A DNA stretch of 63,012 nucleotides from Chitinophagaceae bacterium (GCA_023251255.1 JAHEZD010000019.1:1-63012), one strand, 5' to 3'. Counted from the stretch's first letter, positions 28,165 to 38,032 are shown. Notes: generated by a model not told the origin, from the sequence alone. Numbers and translations are program-made.

Positions 28165-31100
28165 ATGGCAAAAATAGGACGAAATGACCCCTGCCACTGC
28201 GGAAGTGGTAAAAAATATAAAAAGTGCCATTTGCCACAGGAAAATAAGAGTACTACACTGGCAAATACCTCGCAATCAGCACCAACCAATTTTGATAATT
28301 TAATAACTTCCAATAGTTCTGTGCAAATATTGGGCGTATTAGGTGCATTACAGCTTCATCCTGAAAACCACGGCAGAAATGTCCGTTTTGAACAATTGTG
28401 CCTTGAAACACTACGTCATTATAACCCTAACGATGAAAAACCAAAAGCTTCGTGGGAAAAATTAAAACAGGTAATTGAACATTATACCGACGGCGCAGCA
28501 ATGGAAGATCCACTCTCTAACGCTTTTACAGAGATCGCTATTTTTGAGCAAGGTAATTATATTGTCTATCCAGGTATATATGATGGCTTCACTGATATTT
28601 TGAACCTGCTTACAGAGTCCATTTTCCTTGTTAAACACAATCTTGACAGCGGTTTTATAAAGAAGGTGCGGGATGCAATAGGTTTACTTTTGTTCATGAG
28701 CCAAAATGTGGCGCATGAAGCCGGACACCAACCTTTCATTTACCAGGAAGGAGAATCAGGTGATATTGAGTTTCCGACTTATGATACAACAGCTCAATAC
28801 ATTGACGCCATCTACTTTGCCAGAGCGTATTTAAAGCAGATATGCGATGCACATAGGTACGATATCGGCATTTTGGAAGACTTTATAGTGCAACCGGGTA
28901 TGGAAGAACTTCAAAATGATAATCCAGACGAAAATATAGTCAACTTCAAGCCGCTTGTTACGGTAGGTGATGGTGTTCTTCTTTATATGCCAACTGGTAT
29001 CCTGAACTCACTGATAACTTATGTCTATCAAAAGGCAAAAGAACACAAATGTTACGAAGAGTTAATGGAATTATTATATGAAAGGCAATTCCATCTTACT
29101 CGAGTGGCTCTTGCCAAAACAGGCTGGTTGGCAACAGATATCAAACTCCCCGAATTAAAAAAGCCGCTCCCTATCAAGGAAGCTGTTTTTCAGTTCGACA
29201 ACCAGAAACTTGCCTATATATGCTACATTAAAACGGGCGAATCACCAGTCCCTTTTAGAGAAAACATTTCCTCCGTAAAGTCTCCTGACCCATACGAAGA
29301 TAGGACTACTGAAGTTGTACAATTTCTAAGCACTCTTGAAGACGCACAGCCATTTGGCGTATTTTGTTTGTACGTTATAGGTGAAACAGCAAATGACTAC
29401 TACTTTATGTGGTCTAAGCCTTCCGCTGGTAATCAATCATTAGCTTTAAAATACCGCGAACTTTGGACAATAACCCACTCTTCCCATGTAAACAGCCTAA
29501 CACTTTGGAAATTTGCAAAATGTTATAGCAGAACAAATGAATTAGCAAGGGTAATGGCGATGGGAGGTGCAATGGATGCCTATGCCATTTACCGTGAAAA
29601 TCATGGAAGCTTACTTCATTCAGATGAAGAGAATCCCTTGGGTGGTATGTTTATGATCGTTAATGGCAGTTCTGATGATTTCAGGAGAGAAGTGCAAAAA
29701 CAACAACATGAACACGCTGTACCTATATTCTACAAGGGAAAGATAGCTAATGCCAAAGTAATCCGATACAAAGATTATGCGCCTATTTACATCGAAAGAG
29801 AAGTCAGTAATGCCTTCCAGATAGTTATTGAAAACTACAAGATGCCTATATGGCTCACTAACCCGCAAACCAAAGCAGCGGAAGAAAGCTGGGGTACTTA
29901 TACTTGCGAAGCGGTCGCTTTCTGGTTGAATAAAATGGAAGCGTTGCTAGCGCCCTATCTAAATGAACAAAAACTGATTCAGTTTGAAATTGAAATTCAG
30001 GTAGCCGATGAATTGATGAAGGCTGAACAATTTATAATTAAGGAAGTAGCATTGGACGACATTAAAATTGCCTCTGAAATTGTCCCGCCAGTAATACGCA
30101 TAACTATTCCCTTCGATTACATATATGCCGTCATGCTTTCTGACAACAGTGCCGACAAGATATTAATGAAAGCTGTTTTGAAGGGTATAACGGACTACAT
30201 AAAGGCATCTGGAAATGCTACAGAATTGAACAGTGATATTATTGATGGAATAATATTTCAGGCACTGCAGCCAACTGGAGCTAAAATGCTTCTTTTTAGC
30301 GATGCATCCAGCAATATTAAAATGGATGATCGCAATCTGCCACCTATGCGATATATCCACGATACAGATGTTTCTTATGTCCTGGACAATCTTGTTAGCT
30401 ATCTTCCACAGGGTTATGTGGTCCCCAATAACATACCTGATAAAAAAGATAAAATACAACTCTGTGACGATATAGTAACAGCACTAATTGATCAAATCAC
30501 CAACAAACTTGCTTCATTCGATGGCGCAAGGTTATTGGAATGGTTAATTAAGCTTAACGAAAAGTGCATCCAGCTTAGGGAATTTAGAGAGATTGTTATC
30601 CCGGCCAAGATTGCCTGCTTCAGTGATTTTCAGACAGAAGTGGAACAGCTATTGGATAGCGAAAAAAACATTGTCATTACCGCTCACGCCATCAGAACCT
30701 TGATTGAGTTTGTAAGCTTAAATATCCCCAAAGGCACCAAATGGCCGAATTTTGATGATGTAGACGAGTTGCTGGCACTGACAAACCAGCTTACAGAATG
30801 GGGCGCTCTGAGCGAGGCTATGCGGATGGGTATCGACGATCCTGAAATGGGATTATTGCCATCCGGACGGATAGGCACTGATAAGACGGTTGAACGCGAA
30901 GCCTTAAAGCCTTATGCTGTTGCAAAAACTGAAAGTGCCATATTTAAAAACATTGAAGATTTTGAAAGCAATTATGTATCCGTCAAAAAAACAGGCGATG
31001 CGGTGGAAACTGCAGAATCAAAAGCACTTGATGCTGCTCACAAGGCAGAATTTGGAATAACGATTACTGTATTATCAAAAATTATAGGGGCAATGGTAAA

Positions 31101-31977
31101 TGAAGGTTTCGCCAACGCACAATCGTGTATGGAAATAGAGGAATCTGCATTAATCGGTATTTTATCCAAAATAGAAGGCGTAACCGCAGATAACATTGGT
31201 ACTGCATTGCGCTTATTAACTCTACTGGAGCGTAAAAGCATAGGTACGCCTCCTGACGGATATACAGCAATTGATATTTTTCCCTGGAGATATAATAGGC
31301 CCATCTCTTATATCAGACGGCCATTAGCTAAATTGCAAAAGGGTGATGGTGCCTACTATTATTATGGATATAGGCATCTAATGCAGTTTATCGACAACCT
31401 GTTTTACCTGCTGTATTCAAGCAAACTTCCTAGTGTTAAATCCGAAGAAATGAAAAGCTGGCTTGCTGCAATTTCAGGTGATAAAGGCAATCCATTCAGG
31501 GAAGCAGTAAAAAAATGGTTTGAGGAACACTCCGATTATGAAGTTATACCGCATGAAGTCACAATGGATAAAGGCGTATCCGAAATGCACATAGAAACCG
31601 AAAAGCATTATGGCGACATTGACCTGCTCTTAATTGATCACAGGAAGCTTATAATATATCCAATAGAATGTAAGAATATTCAGGGTGGAAGGAATATACA
31701 TGAAATGAAAGTTGAAATGGATGATTATCTTGGAAGGGATGGAAAGGACAAGAAAGCAAAGATGCGCAAGCATGTTGAGCGTAATGATTGGTTGAACGCA
31801 AACAAAGAAGCGTTGAAAAATCTTGTACCAGATGCGGAGAAATACACTATTAAATCATTCATTTTAACAGCCGACGAAATTCCGCTTCGCTATCTTAAAA
31901 AGGATGACCTTCCTCTACCAGTAAAATCATTCTCATTTCTGCGAAAGAACGGATTGTCTTATTTATCAGACTTATAA
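28165..31977 (+). CDS. Large SEC-C motif protein with C-terminal PD-(D/E)XK nuclease
   Basis: The protein is 1270 aa. It begins with a SEC-C zinc motif, DPCHCGSGKKYKKCH (C10, C12, C21, H22). About 1000 residues of mixed, mostly helical sequence follow with no ATPase, helicase or membrane motif that I can see. Near the end, YGDIDLLLID (D1153) and IYPIECKN (E1168, K1170) form a PD-(D/E)XK nuclease core. The family is not one I can name. A lone, very large, nuclease-tipped protein in a defence island is a good candidate single-gene defence system; SEC-C motifs usually bind proteins or nucleic acid. The start is supported by the motif itself, which lies at the very N-terminus. Confidence 0.75.
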   Translation: MAKIGRNDPCHCGSGKKYKKCHLPQENKSTTLANTSQSAPTNFDNLITSNSSVQILGVLGALQLHPENHGRNVRFEQLCLETLRHYNPNDEKPKASWEKLKQVIEHYTDGAAMEDPLSNAFTEIAIFEQGNYIVYPGIYDGFTDILNLLTESIFLVKHNLDSGFIKKVRDAIGLLLFMSQNVAHEAGHQPFIYQEGESGDIEFPTYDTTAQYIDAIYFARAYLKQICDAHRYDIGILEDFIVQPGMEELQNDNPDENIVNFKPLVTVGDGVLLYMPTGILNSLITYVYQKAKEHKCYEELMELLYERQFHLTRVALAKTGWLATDIKLPELKKPLPIKEAVFQFDNQKLAYICYIKTGESPVPFRENISSVKSPDPYEDRTTEVVQFLSTLEDAQPFGVFCLYVIGETANDYYFMWSKPSAGNQSLALKYRELWTITHSSHVNSLTLWKFAKCYSRTNELARVMAMGGAMDAYAIYRENHGSLLHSDEENPLGGMFMIVNGSSDDFRREVQKQQHEHAVPIFYKGKIANAKVIRYKDYAPIYIEREVSNAFQIVIENYKMPIWLTNPQTKAAEESWGTYTCEAVAFWLNKMEALLAPYLNEQKLIQFEIEIQVADELMKAEQFIIKEVALDDIKIASEIVPPVIRITIPFDYIYAVMLSDNSADKILMKAVLKGITDYIKASGNATELNSDIIDGIIFQALQPTGAKMLLFSDASSNIKMDDRNLPPMRYIHDTDVSYVLDNLVSYLPQGYVVPNNIPDKKDKIQLCDDIVTALIDQITNKLASFDGARLLEWLIKLNEKCIQLREFREIVIPAKIACFSDFQTEVEQLLDSEKNIVITAHAIRTLIEFVSLNIPKGTKWPNFDDVDELLALTNQLTEWGALSEAMRMGIDDPEMGLLPSGRIGTDKTVEREALKPYAVAKTESAIFKNIEDFESNYVSVKKTGDAVETAESKALDAAHKAEFGITITVLSKIIGAMVNEGFANAQSCMEIEESALIGILSKIEGVTADNIGTALRLLTLLERKSIGTPPDGYTAIDIFPWRYNRPISYIRRPLAKLQKGDGAYYYYGYRHLMQFIDNLFYLLYSSKLPSVKSEEMKSWLAAISGDKGNPFREAVKKWFEEHSDYEVIPHEVTMDKGVSEMHIETEKHYGDIDLLLIDHRKLIIYPIECKNIQGGRNIHEMKVEMDDYLGRDGKDKKAKMRKHVERNDWLNANKEALKNLVPDAEKYTIKSFILTADEIPLRYLKKDDLPLPVKSFSFLRKNGLSYLSDL

Positions 31978-32188
31978 AAAATCATATAGTGATTCAAAAA
32001 TCCAAAAAGGCAGTAAAAGCTAACAAAGTAGATATCTCTCAGAACTAAAATGCTCTAAGGCACGCCTACTGGTATTTTAACTGATTAGTTGAAGCTTAAC
32101 AATCAGCATTTTTTGAACAGTATAAAGAAGATGTTTATCTTGTAGATTGAATCAATTCATCAAATAATTTGAAAAAAAACTTACAAAC

Positions 32189-33634
32189 ATGCCTATCCCT
32201 TATTCTACAAATACCTTGCAGCCAAAAGGGAAACTTGAAATAGAAGAAGTTAAACCCGGTTTTTATAGAACAATGTACATCCCGCCAGTTGAAGTGCTTC
32301 CTAATCCTAACTCAAAGCCCGAGGAGTTTAAAAGGCCAATTGTAGACATCGACCAAAAAGAAAAGGTATTGACCATCTATCCATTTCAAGTGGGTGGTTT
32401 TTTTTCCATGAAGAATAAGTATTCTAAACTTTTTATCATCAGTTTTGACCTCGAGTGGTATGCTGATAATTTCTTGCCCCCTGATGAAGACAAAATACAA
32501 ACTCTGCTATCTTATGTATTGCCTGAGGCATTCATTGATGATTACAATTTTGGATTTGGTTTCCGAAAGAATTACAAACCAATATTGTCAATGTTGGAAG
32601 GGTTTGATATATCAAAATTGCACATTACTGTAAAAGGAGCAACAAGATTTGATTTGCAGAAAAAGGAGGCATCCATAAAGAAATCGGATTTTGAAAGAAT
32701 GTCTAAAGCTATCAATAAAATTACGCAGCGATTTCAAAAGGCATCGTTCAAGCTGAAAAGGGATACTGTAAGTGATATTTTTTCGCAGTTGTTGAATAAT
32801 GCAACTGTGGATAACACAAACGACACAATTGCTTCTGAGCTTGCAAAGACAATTGGTAACTCTACTAGGTTTATGCTCAATGGAGCAACCAAGAAAGAAC
32901 AATCCGAAGCCATTGAAGTGCTTAAACAGAACAGTAAGAAAATCATTGCTGAACAACCCGGTGAATTTTTAAAGCTACGCAATGAAATAGAGTTGGTATC
33001 ATTGGAAGAACTGATTAGTAAGTTCGAAATCATGTTGGATAAAAAGTTATCCGAGTCCGAATGGCAAAGGCTATTTGATGAGAACCCTTTCATACTGACC
33101 ATGGCATTCGGAACGCCGGTAATCAATGTACATGCACAGGCATCTGTTGGTGGAACCAAACTTTCTGGTAGTGGAAATAAAATAGCAGATTATTTGGTCA
33201 AGAACAGCGTTACCAATAACGCCGCACTTGTGGAGATAAAGACACCTTCCACAAAGTTGATCAATTCCAAAGTATACAGGGGGGGAGTATTTGCACCTTC
33301 AAATGAAGTGACAGGTGCAATCAATCAAATCCTTGACCAGATACATCATTTCCAGACGAGCGTTAACACATTAAAGGCGGAGAGCAGGGAATACAACCTT
33401 GAATCTTATTCGGTTCAAGCTATCCTGATTGCAGGTAGGTCAGTGGAGGGATTGGATGAGAAGAAATCATTCGAATTATTTAGGGGTAATTCGAAAAACG
33501 TACAAATTGTAACATTCGATGAATTATTGATGAAACTGAAGAATCTCTATTCATTTCTTAACTTGACCAGTAAGCCCTTAACGAAACGTTCGACTCAGGA
33601 ATCACTTCCCTCTTACGATGAATTACCCTTTTGA
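32189..33634 (+). CDS. sduA: Shedu defence nuclease SduA (DUF4263)
   Basis: The protein is 481 aa. The C-terminal DUF4263 domain has ESEWQRLFDENPFIL, then KIADYLV (D334) and ALVEIKTP (E349, K351), and a long helix GAINQILDQIHHFQ, which together are the Shedu nuclease signature. The N-terminal 200 residues (FYRTMYIPPVEVLPNPN, VKGATRFDLQKKEASIKK) form the variable sensor part. Shedu acts alone as a tetramer that nicks DNA near free ends. There is no partner gene close by, which agrees with a one-gene system. Confidence 0.9.
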   Translation: MPIPYSTNTLQPKGKLEIEEVKPGFYRTMYIPPVEVLPNPNSKPEEFKRPIVDIDQKEKVLTIYPFQVGGFFSMKNKYSKLFIISFDLEWYADNFLPPDEDKIQTLLSYVLPEAFIDDYNFGFGFRKNYKPILSMLEGFDISKLHITVKGATRFDLQKKEASIKKSDFERMSKAINKITQRFQKASFKLKRDTVSDIFSQLLNNATVDNTNDTIASELAKTIGNSTRFMLNGATKKEQSEAIEVLKQNSKKIIAEQPGEFLKLRNEIELVSLEELISKFEIMLDKKLSESEWQRLFDENPFILTMAFGTPVINVHAQASVGGTKLSGSGNKIADYLVKNSVTNNAALVEIKTPSTKLINSKVYRGGVFAPSNEVTGAINQILDQIHHFQTSVNTLKAESREYNLESYSVQAILIAGRSVEGLDEKKSFELFRGNSKNVQIVTFDELLMKLKNLYSFLNLTSKPLTKRSTQESLPSYDELPF

Positions 33635-33991
33635 AACAACATTTACATTCCGATATTTGACCTTACGAAATTGAAGAGTGTCTCCAATTGCTTAAATCAC
33701 TTTCTAACACGATTGTACGCTAGATCAGAACATCTGCAAGTATATAGCAAGTTGATTGTAAAAGGAAACCCTTCATTAGTTTGCGACTGGAATAGTTGTT
33801 GATCGATCAGAAAACCTGCTTCATGGATAGTCGGAATAAGATAAGTTGAGAATGGAGTGTTTCGCGTGTTCGGACATTGGTAGCGGTAATGTGCTGCTTA
33901 CTTAGTTGCCGTTTTGAATTTGCAGGTAAGTGGGTACAAAGTATTGCGCTGGATAATGTCACAACGTTATATTAGTGTTATAAGGAAAGAT
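33635..33991. other. Intergenic region without a gene
   Basis: All frames are broken by stops and no repeat or hairpin of note was found. An AAGGAAAG purine run lies just before the ATG at 33992 and supports that start. Confidence 0.5.
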
Positions 33992-34852
33992 ATGAAAACT
34001 ATGTCCGATAAAAACGAACTCGACTGGGAGGACTATGAAGCCATCACCAAATACATCTATGGTGCACTCGGTGCCCAGTACGGCGTTAAGGTCAAAGGTT
34101 ATGGACGCAATTGCAAGATCAAAGGAAAATCCGGGTTGGAGCATCAGGTAGACGTGCTGACTGAACAGTTCGATGGTGGGCGACAACTGCTTACGGCGAT
34201 TGAATGTAAATACTGGAAGAAAAAAGTAAACAAGGACATTGTTATGAAGCTTTCCGAAACCATGCTGGATTCGGGTATAGCTATTGGTATCATCGTTTGT
34301 AAAATGGGCTTTACAAAAGATACGCGAACCTACGCTGAGTACAAAGGGATAAAGCTTGTCGAATTGAGGGAAGCCGAGGAAAATGATGTGGACTTCAAAA
34401 GGACAATTGAGGTTGGAACTTTGGATCTGAACATCAAAATAATGGTCTCGCGCGGGAATGTTACAAGCATCGATCTTGGTAGCACTATTATCACTGGTGA
34501 AAAGGAAATTATGGCCATGTACTATGCCGAACTGCACGATCCTCATGGAAGGACGGTCCCTTTTGGCACATACTTGAAGGCATTCTCAGAAGAGGTGCAA
34601 CATCGAGGAGAACTGTTGAAAATCAGTACTATAGATTATCCACTTAGTCCCAAGCTGTTCTGGAAGCTCTCGGACAAGGAAATCCCTGTTGAAAAAATAT
34701 CAATCACCGGATTTTTGATAAAGATCGATAGAAGCTCTATAAGGTCTTTTTTATTGACCGATCAGGTTTGGCTGATCATGAAAGAGTTGTTCGATAAAAG
34801 GAAACTAACCTTGTCAAAGAGTGGATTGATATGGAACCTACCTCTAGACTAA
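33992..34852 (+). CDS. Mrr-like restriction endonuclease
   Basis: The frame is open to a TTG at 33914; ATGs exist at 33956 and 33992, and the latter is chosen because an AAGGAAAG ribosome-binding-like run precedes it. The product is 286 aa. Residues 10-120 form an Mrr-type PD-(D/E)XK domain: ITKYIYGALGAQYG, GLEHQVDVL (D54), TAIECKYWKK (E71, K73) and GIAIGIIVCKMGFT. The C-terminal 150 residues are beta-rich and unrecognised. Mrr enzymes cut modified DNA, while other members with this core act in unrelated systems. No methyltransferase is nearby, which fits a type IV or stand-alone role. Confidence 0.78.
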   Translation: MKTMSDKNELDWEDYEAITKYIYGALGAQYGVKVKGYGRNCKIKGKSGLEHQVDVLTEQFDGGRQLLTAIECKYWKKKVNKDIVMKLSETMLDSGIAIGIIVCKMGFTKDTRTYAEYKGIKLVELREAEENDVDFKRTIEVGTLDLNIKIMVSRGNVTSIDLGSTIITGEKEIMAMYYAELHDPHGRTVPFGTYLKAFSEEVQHRGELLKISTIDYPLSPKLFWKLSDKEIPVEKISITGFLIKIDRSSIRSFLLTDQVWLIMKELFDKRKLTLSKSGLIWNLPLD

Positions 34853-35767
34853 TTAATAACTACTTTTAACGTTTGATAATTATCCCTTTCAGACATATAA
34901 ATTATTTATAGACCTTAAATAGTCAACAACATAATACCTAATCCATTTCCCTTTGGTATACCAACCTATTTTTTTCTGTTTATGTCTAGGGTTAAGAAAG
35001 TGGGTGATTATATCAAAGAGGATGTGAAGCAGTTGTTGAAGGAAGGTTATTAAGTTAAACAAGATTGAAAAGAAAAAAGCCTGTTATAGGGCTTCTTATA
35101 TTTAAAGACTTGCAGGGTGGATAGAATTGTTCTTTGACTGGGTTATTTGAATCATGATTATTCTAGATTTTGTTTCCATAATCACCTCCTTTCCTTGGGT
35201 TTGTATTTGCATTGCAGCAAAGTTGTTGTTTAAAATTGAACCATTGCTTCTTTTAAATCCAAACTGTACATAATTATTAATCCTAAAAAAAGTAACACAT
35301 TCAAGAACTGTTTTGCTTTCTTCCATCCCTGGGCCAAGTGCTTTACTTCTGATTGAAAGCTATATTAATACCACAATGATATAAAAGGTAACCAAGACGA
35401 AAATGTGGGCAATAAAAAGTTCCTGTAACTAGTGTGAAAGATGGGTGCACATTCTGACCATTGACCATCTCATTCTAAAAGCTATATCAAAACAACTAAG
35501 TACTTTAAAGCACACGGATTCCCATAATCAAGTCTTTCGTAACATCCAAGTCTGGTTACCGTTTAACAGCATTGCACAAATTTCCTCTTAATGGATTTAA
35601 TGAACACCATGTAGTCTTTGTCAATTCAATTTTCATATTTACCAATTTTATGTAAGTAAAGGTATAAAACTAAGAAACCTAATGCATTGATTATTATGCA
35701 ACTATACTTGCCAATCGTCTCAAATCTGCCATAAAATAGTTCGAAAATTGTACAGGGAGGACGACTG
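34853..35767. other. Long region without a convincing gene
   Basis: It contains only a 23-codon frame at about 34983 (MSRVKKVGDYIKEDVKQ...) and a 74-codon minus frame at 35102-35326, neither recognised. A weak hairpin AAGCC/GGCTT sits at 35077-35094. It probably marks the right edge of the defence island. Confidence 0.4.
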
Positions 35768-35804
35768 AAAGGCTGTCCATTCTGGACAGCCTTTCTATTT
35801 TTTT
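35768..35804 (+). terminator. Strong rho-independent terminator-like hairpin
   Basis: An 11-bp perfect stem (AAAGGCTGTCC with GGACAGCCTTT) and a 5-nt loop are followed by CTATTTTTTT. No complete plus-strand gene ends nearby, so it may be left from a lost gene or RNA operon. Confidence 0.7.
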
Positions 35805-35821
35805 AAGCCGCCAATGTTTCC

Positions 35822-35977
35822 ATGCCACACTACGTGTACATACTGCAAAGCAAAAAAGACAACAAGTACTATATCGGCGAAAGTGCGGACGTAACAGCAA
35901 GGTTAGCGTACCACAATGCAGGCAAGCAACGCTCAACCAAGAACAGGATTCCCTTTGTAATTGTGCTGGTAGAGTAA
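35822..35977 (+). pseudogene. Truncated GIY-YIG nuclease
   Basis: Reads MPHYVYILQSKKDNKYYIGE then SADVTARLAYHNAGKQRSTK, the start of a UvrC-like GIY-YIG domain. It stops at TAA 35975 after 51 codons, while the family needs about 80 and has the catalytic Glu further on. The frame continues past the stop as YENLFGSQ, where VE-E-YE would be expected, so a GAA to TAA change is likely. Confidence 0.7.
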
Positions 35978-36040
35978 TATGAAAACCTCTTTGGGAGCCA
36001 ATAAAATTTATTGCCAGCCATAACTGTTTTTTTACAGGTA

Positions 36041-36131
36041 GTTTTGGCGAAGTATAGGCTACTTATACTTCGCCAAAACCATTAATTTTTAGTACATTTG
36101 GCGAAGTATAGATTCTTTATACTTCGCCAAA
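36041..36131. promoter_or_regulatory. Two tandem palindromes before the DUF234-type ATPase gene
   Basis: The first pairs 36041-36056 with 36064-36079 (GTTTTGGCGAAGTATA, perfect over 16 bp, 7-nt loop). The second pairs 36097-36110 with 36118-36131 (TTTGGCGAAGTATA, perfect over 14 bp, 7-nt loop). The arms of both are the same sequence, so one factor could bind both. They end 40 bp before the ATG at 36172. Operator, RNA hairpin or end of a mobile cassette are all possible. Confidence 0.75.
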
Positions 36132-36171
36132 ACCTTGGTTTTACCTTAGGCAGGGCATTAACTGAGTACAA

Positions 36172-37602
36172 ATGGAAACGATTATTGGAAGAAAAACAGA
36201 ACAGGTATTACTGTCGCAAATCCTTATGTCTGGTGAGCCGGAACTTGTTGCCATGTATGGAAGGCGAAGGGTTGGCAAAACATTTTTGATACGCAACGTT
36301 TTTGAAAAGCAGCTTGCATTTGAATTTTCGGGTATACATAGTGCTACCCTTGACCAGCAACTGGAAAATTTTAGCGAAGCATTGTCCAATGCTGCAGGGC
36401 TGCGGATGGCAAGGCCTACCACTTGGGTACTGGCATTCAAGTCACTCACTGATTATTTGACACCCATTATAAAGAGGCAACGTAAAGTAATCTTCTTTGA
36501 TGAATTCCCATGGGCCAGTACGCCGAAGTCCGGCTTCATGCAAGCCTTTGAAAATTTCTGGAATATGTGGGCTTCCCGCCAGAAGAACCTGGTTGTCGTA
36601 ATTTGCGGTTCGGCAGCGGCGTGGATGATCCAGAAGGTTATTAACAACAGGGGCGGGCTACATAACAGGGTAACGAGAAGGATAAGGTTATTGCCATTTA
36701 CTGTTGGCGAAACAGAAGCCTTCTTAAGGGCAAGGAAAATCAAAATAAGCAGGTACCAGATGCTGCAACTATATATGGTAATGGGAGGGGTACCACATTA
36801 TTTGAAAGAAGTTCAACCGGGAGACAGTTCCATGCAGGCAATTGATAGGGTATGTTTCACCACAGGGGGCCTGCTGCATGATGAATTCAAACAGTTGTTC
36901 CATTCACTTTTTGATCATGCTGCCTCCCACATAGATGTAATAAAGGCACTGGCAAGGAAGGGAAAAGGACTAACAAGGAATGAAATTATTGAGGCATGCC
37001 GTTTAACATCAGGAGGCGGAACAACACAGCTACTGGAAGAATTGACGGAATCTGGTTTTATAACGCCTTACACTCCTTTTGGCCGCACAGCTAAAGACAA
37101 TATCTATAAACTAACGGATGAATATTCCCATTTCTATATGAAGTTCATTGCCAACAGCAAATTCAGTGGCACAGGTACCTGGGCAATTTTTGCTGCTAGT
37201 ACCTCATGGAAAAGCTGGAGCGGGACAGCCTTTGAAAGTGTATGCATGAAACATATCCCGCAAATAAAAAAAGGGCTGGGAATAGAAAGCGTTCATACGG
37301 AAGCTTCCATGTGGAGGTACAAACCGCAGGACGGGGTGGACCAAGGAGCACAGATTGACCTATTGATTGACAGGCAGGACTTATGCGTCAATATATGCGA
37401 AATGAAATTCTCGATCAATGAATTCGAGATGTCAAAAAAATACGCAAAGGAACTGGAGGCCAAGCTCCATATCTTCCAGCGAAATACCAAAACAAGGAAA
37501 ACACTGTTTCTCACTATGGTGACAACTTATGGTGTAAAAAAACTAAGCGAGCACCTCGGCCTTGTTCAGAAGGAAATTACCATGGATGTACTTTTTGAGT
37601 AA
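36172..37602 (+). CDS. AAA family ATPase with C-terminal DUF234-like nuclease-fold domain
   Basis: The protein is 476 aa. METIIGRKTEQVLLSQIL leads to the Walker A GRRRVGKT (30-37) typical of archaeal-type STAND-like ATPases; Walker B is KVIFFDEFPW, and FICGSAAAWM-like (VVICGSAAAWM) is the sensor strand. Residues about 215-330 hold a winged helix (LTRNEIIEACRLTSGGGTTQ). The C-terminus (GVDQGAQIDLLIDRQDLCVN, then ICEMKFS) is a PD-(D/E)XK-like DUF234 domain with D and E-x-K. Such genes occur in many copies in Bacteroidota and their role is unclear. It is a single gene with two palindromes just upstream, and decayed GIY-YIG genes on both sides. Confidence 0.85.
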   Translation: METIIGRKTEQVLLSQILMSGEPELVAMYGRRRVGKTFLIRNVFEKQLAFEFSGIHSATLDQQLENFSEALSNAAGLRMARPTTWVLAFKSLTDYLTPIIKRQRKVIFFDEFPWASTPKSGFMQAFENFWNMWASRQKNLVVVICGSAAAWMIQKVINNRGGLHNRVTRRIRLLPFTVGETEAFLRARKIKISRYQMLQLYMVMGGVPHYLKEVQPGDSSMQAIDRVCFTTGGLLHDEFKQLFHSLFDHAASHIDVIKALARKGKGLTRNEIIEACRLTSGGGTTQLLEELTESGFITPYTPFGRTAKDNIYKLTDEYSHFYMKFIANSKFSGTGTWAIFAASTSWKSWSGTAFESVCMKHIPQIKKGLGIESVHTEASMWRYKPQDGVDQGAQIDLLIDRQDLCVNICEMKFSINEFEMSKKYAKELEAKLHIFQRNTKTRKTLFLTMVTTYGVKKLSEHLGLVQKEITMDVLFE

Positions 37603-37639
37603 CGTCTGCTAGCCCTATTGTTTTATTTGATAAGCTATA

Positions 37640-37739
37640 ATGGACATTCAGACAGTGGATACATGTAGTTGGCAAAAGTGCAGACCTAGCTGTAAGGATG
37701 GAGTATCACAATGTTGGCACTGCAAAGGGAAGCAAATAA
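37640..37739 (+). pseudogene. Decayed GIY-YIG nuclease remnant
   Basis: From 37668 the frame reads VGKSADLAVRMEYHNVGTAK then GSK and a stop at 37737. This lines up with IGESADVTARLAYHNAGKQR of the GIY-YIG copy at 35822. The part before it is out of frame, so it is a dead fragment. Confidence 0.65.
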
Positions 37740-37842
37740 AAAGCTGGAAGGGCGGCAATGCTTTCAAACAACTGGTTTCGGGAAATGGCCCCGCCTGGCC
37801 TATCTATCGTGTGGACACATATATAACATGAGTTGTTAGGCC

Positions 37843-37980
37843 TGGCAGTCTTCCCCCACAGATGGCAAATGCACTTGATTTTTCAGGGAACTGGTCAACC
37901 GGGCAGTAGGGCCCCATTGATTGACCTAGATCCACTGCCTCTTTTCTGCAAAAAATATCACTGATTGACCTTTTCATTGC
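37843..37980 (+). repeat. Intergenic repeat, copy A
   Basis: The first 41 bases (37843-37883, beginning TGGCAGTCTTCCCCCACAGA) are identical to 46411-46451. Similarity then continues at lower level to CCTCTTTTCTGCAAAAAATA near 37970. It lies just before the TetR gene and mirrors copy B after the efflux locus. Confidence 0.8.
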
Positions 37981-38032
37981 AATTAGGGCTACTCATGAAG
38001 TTATTCTGTAGGAAAATAAAAAAACATTTTGA

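Noticed and set aside
35102-35326. A 74-codon minus-strand frame
   Set aside because: No family, no clear promoter or partner; too weak to list as a gene, though it looks somewhat protein-like.
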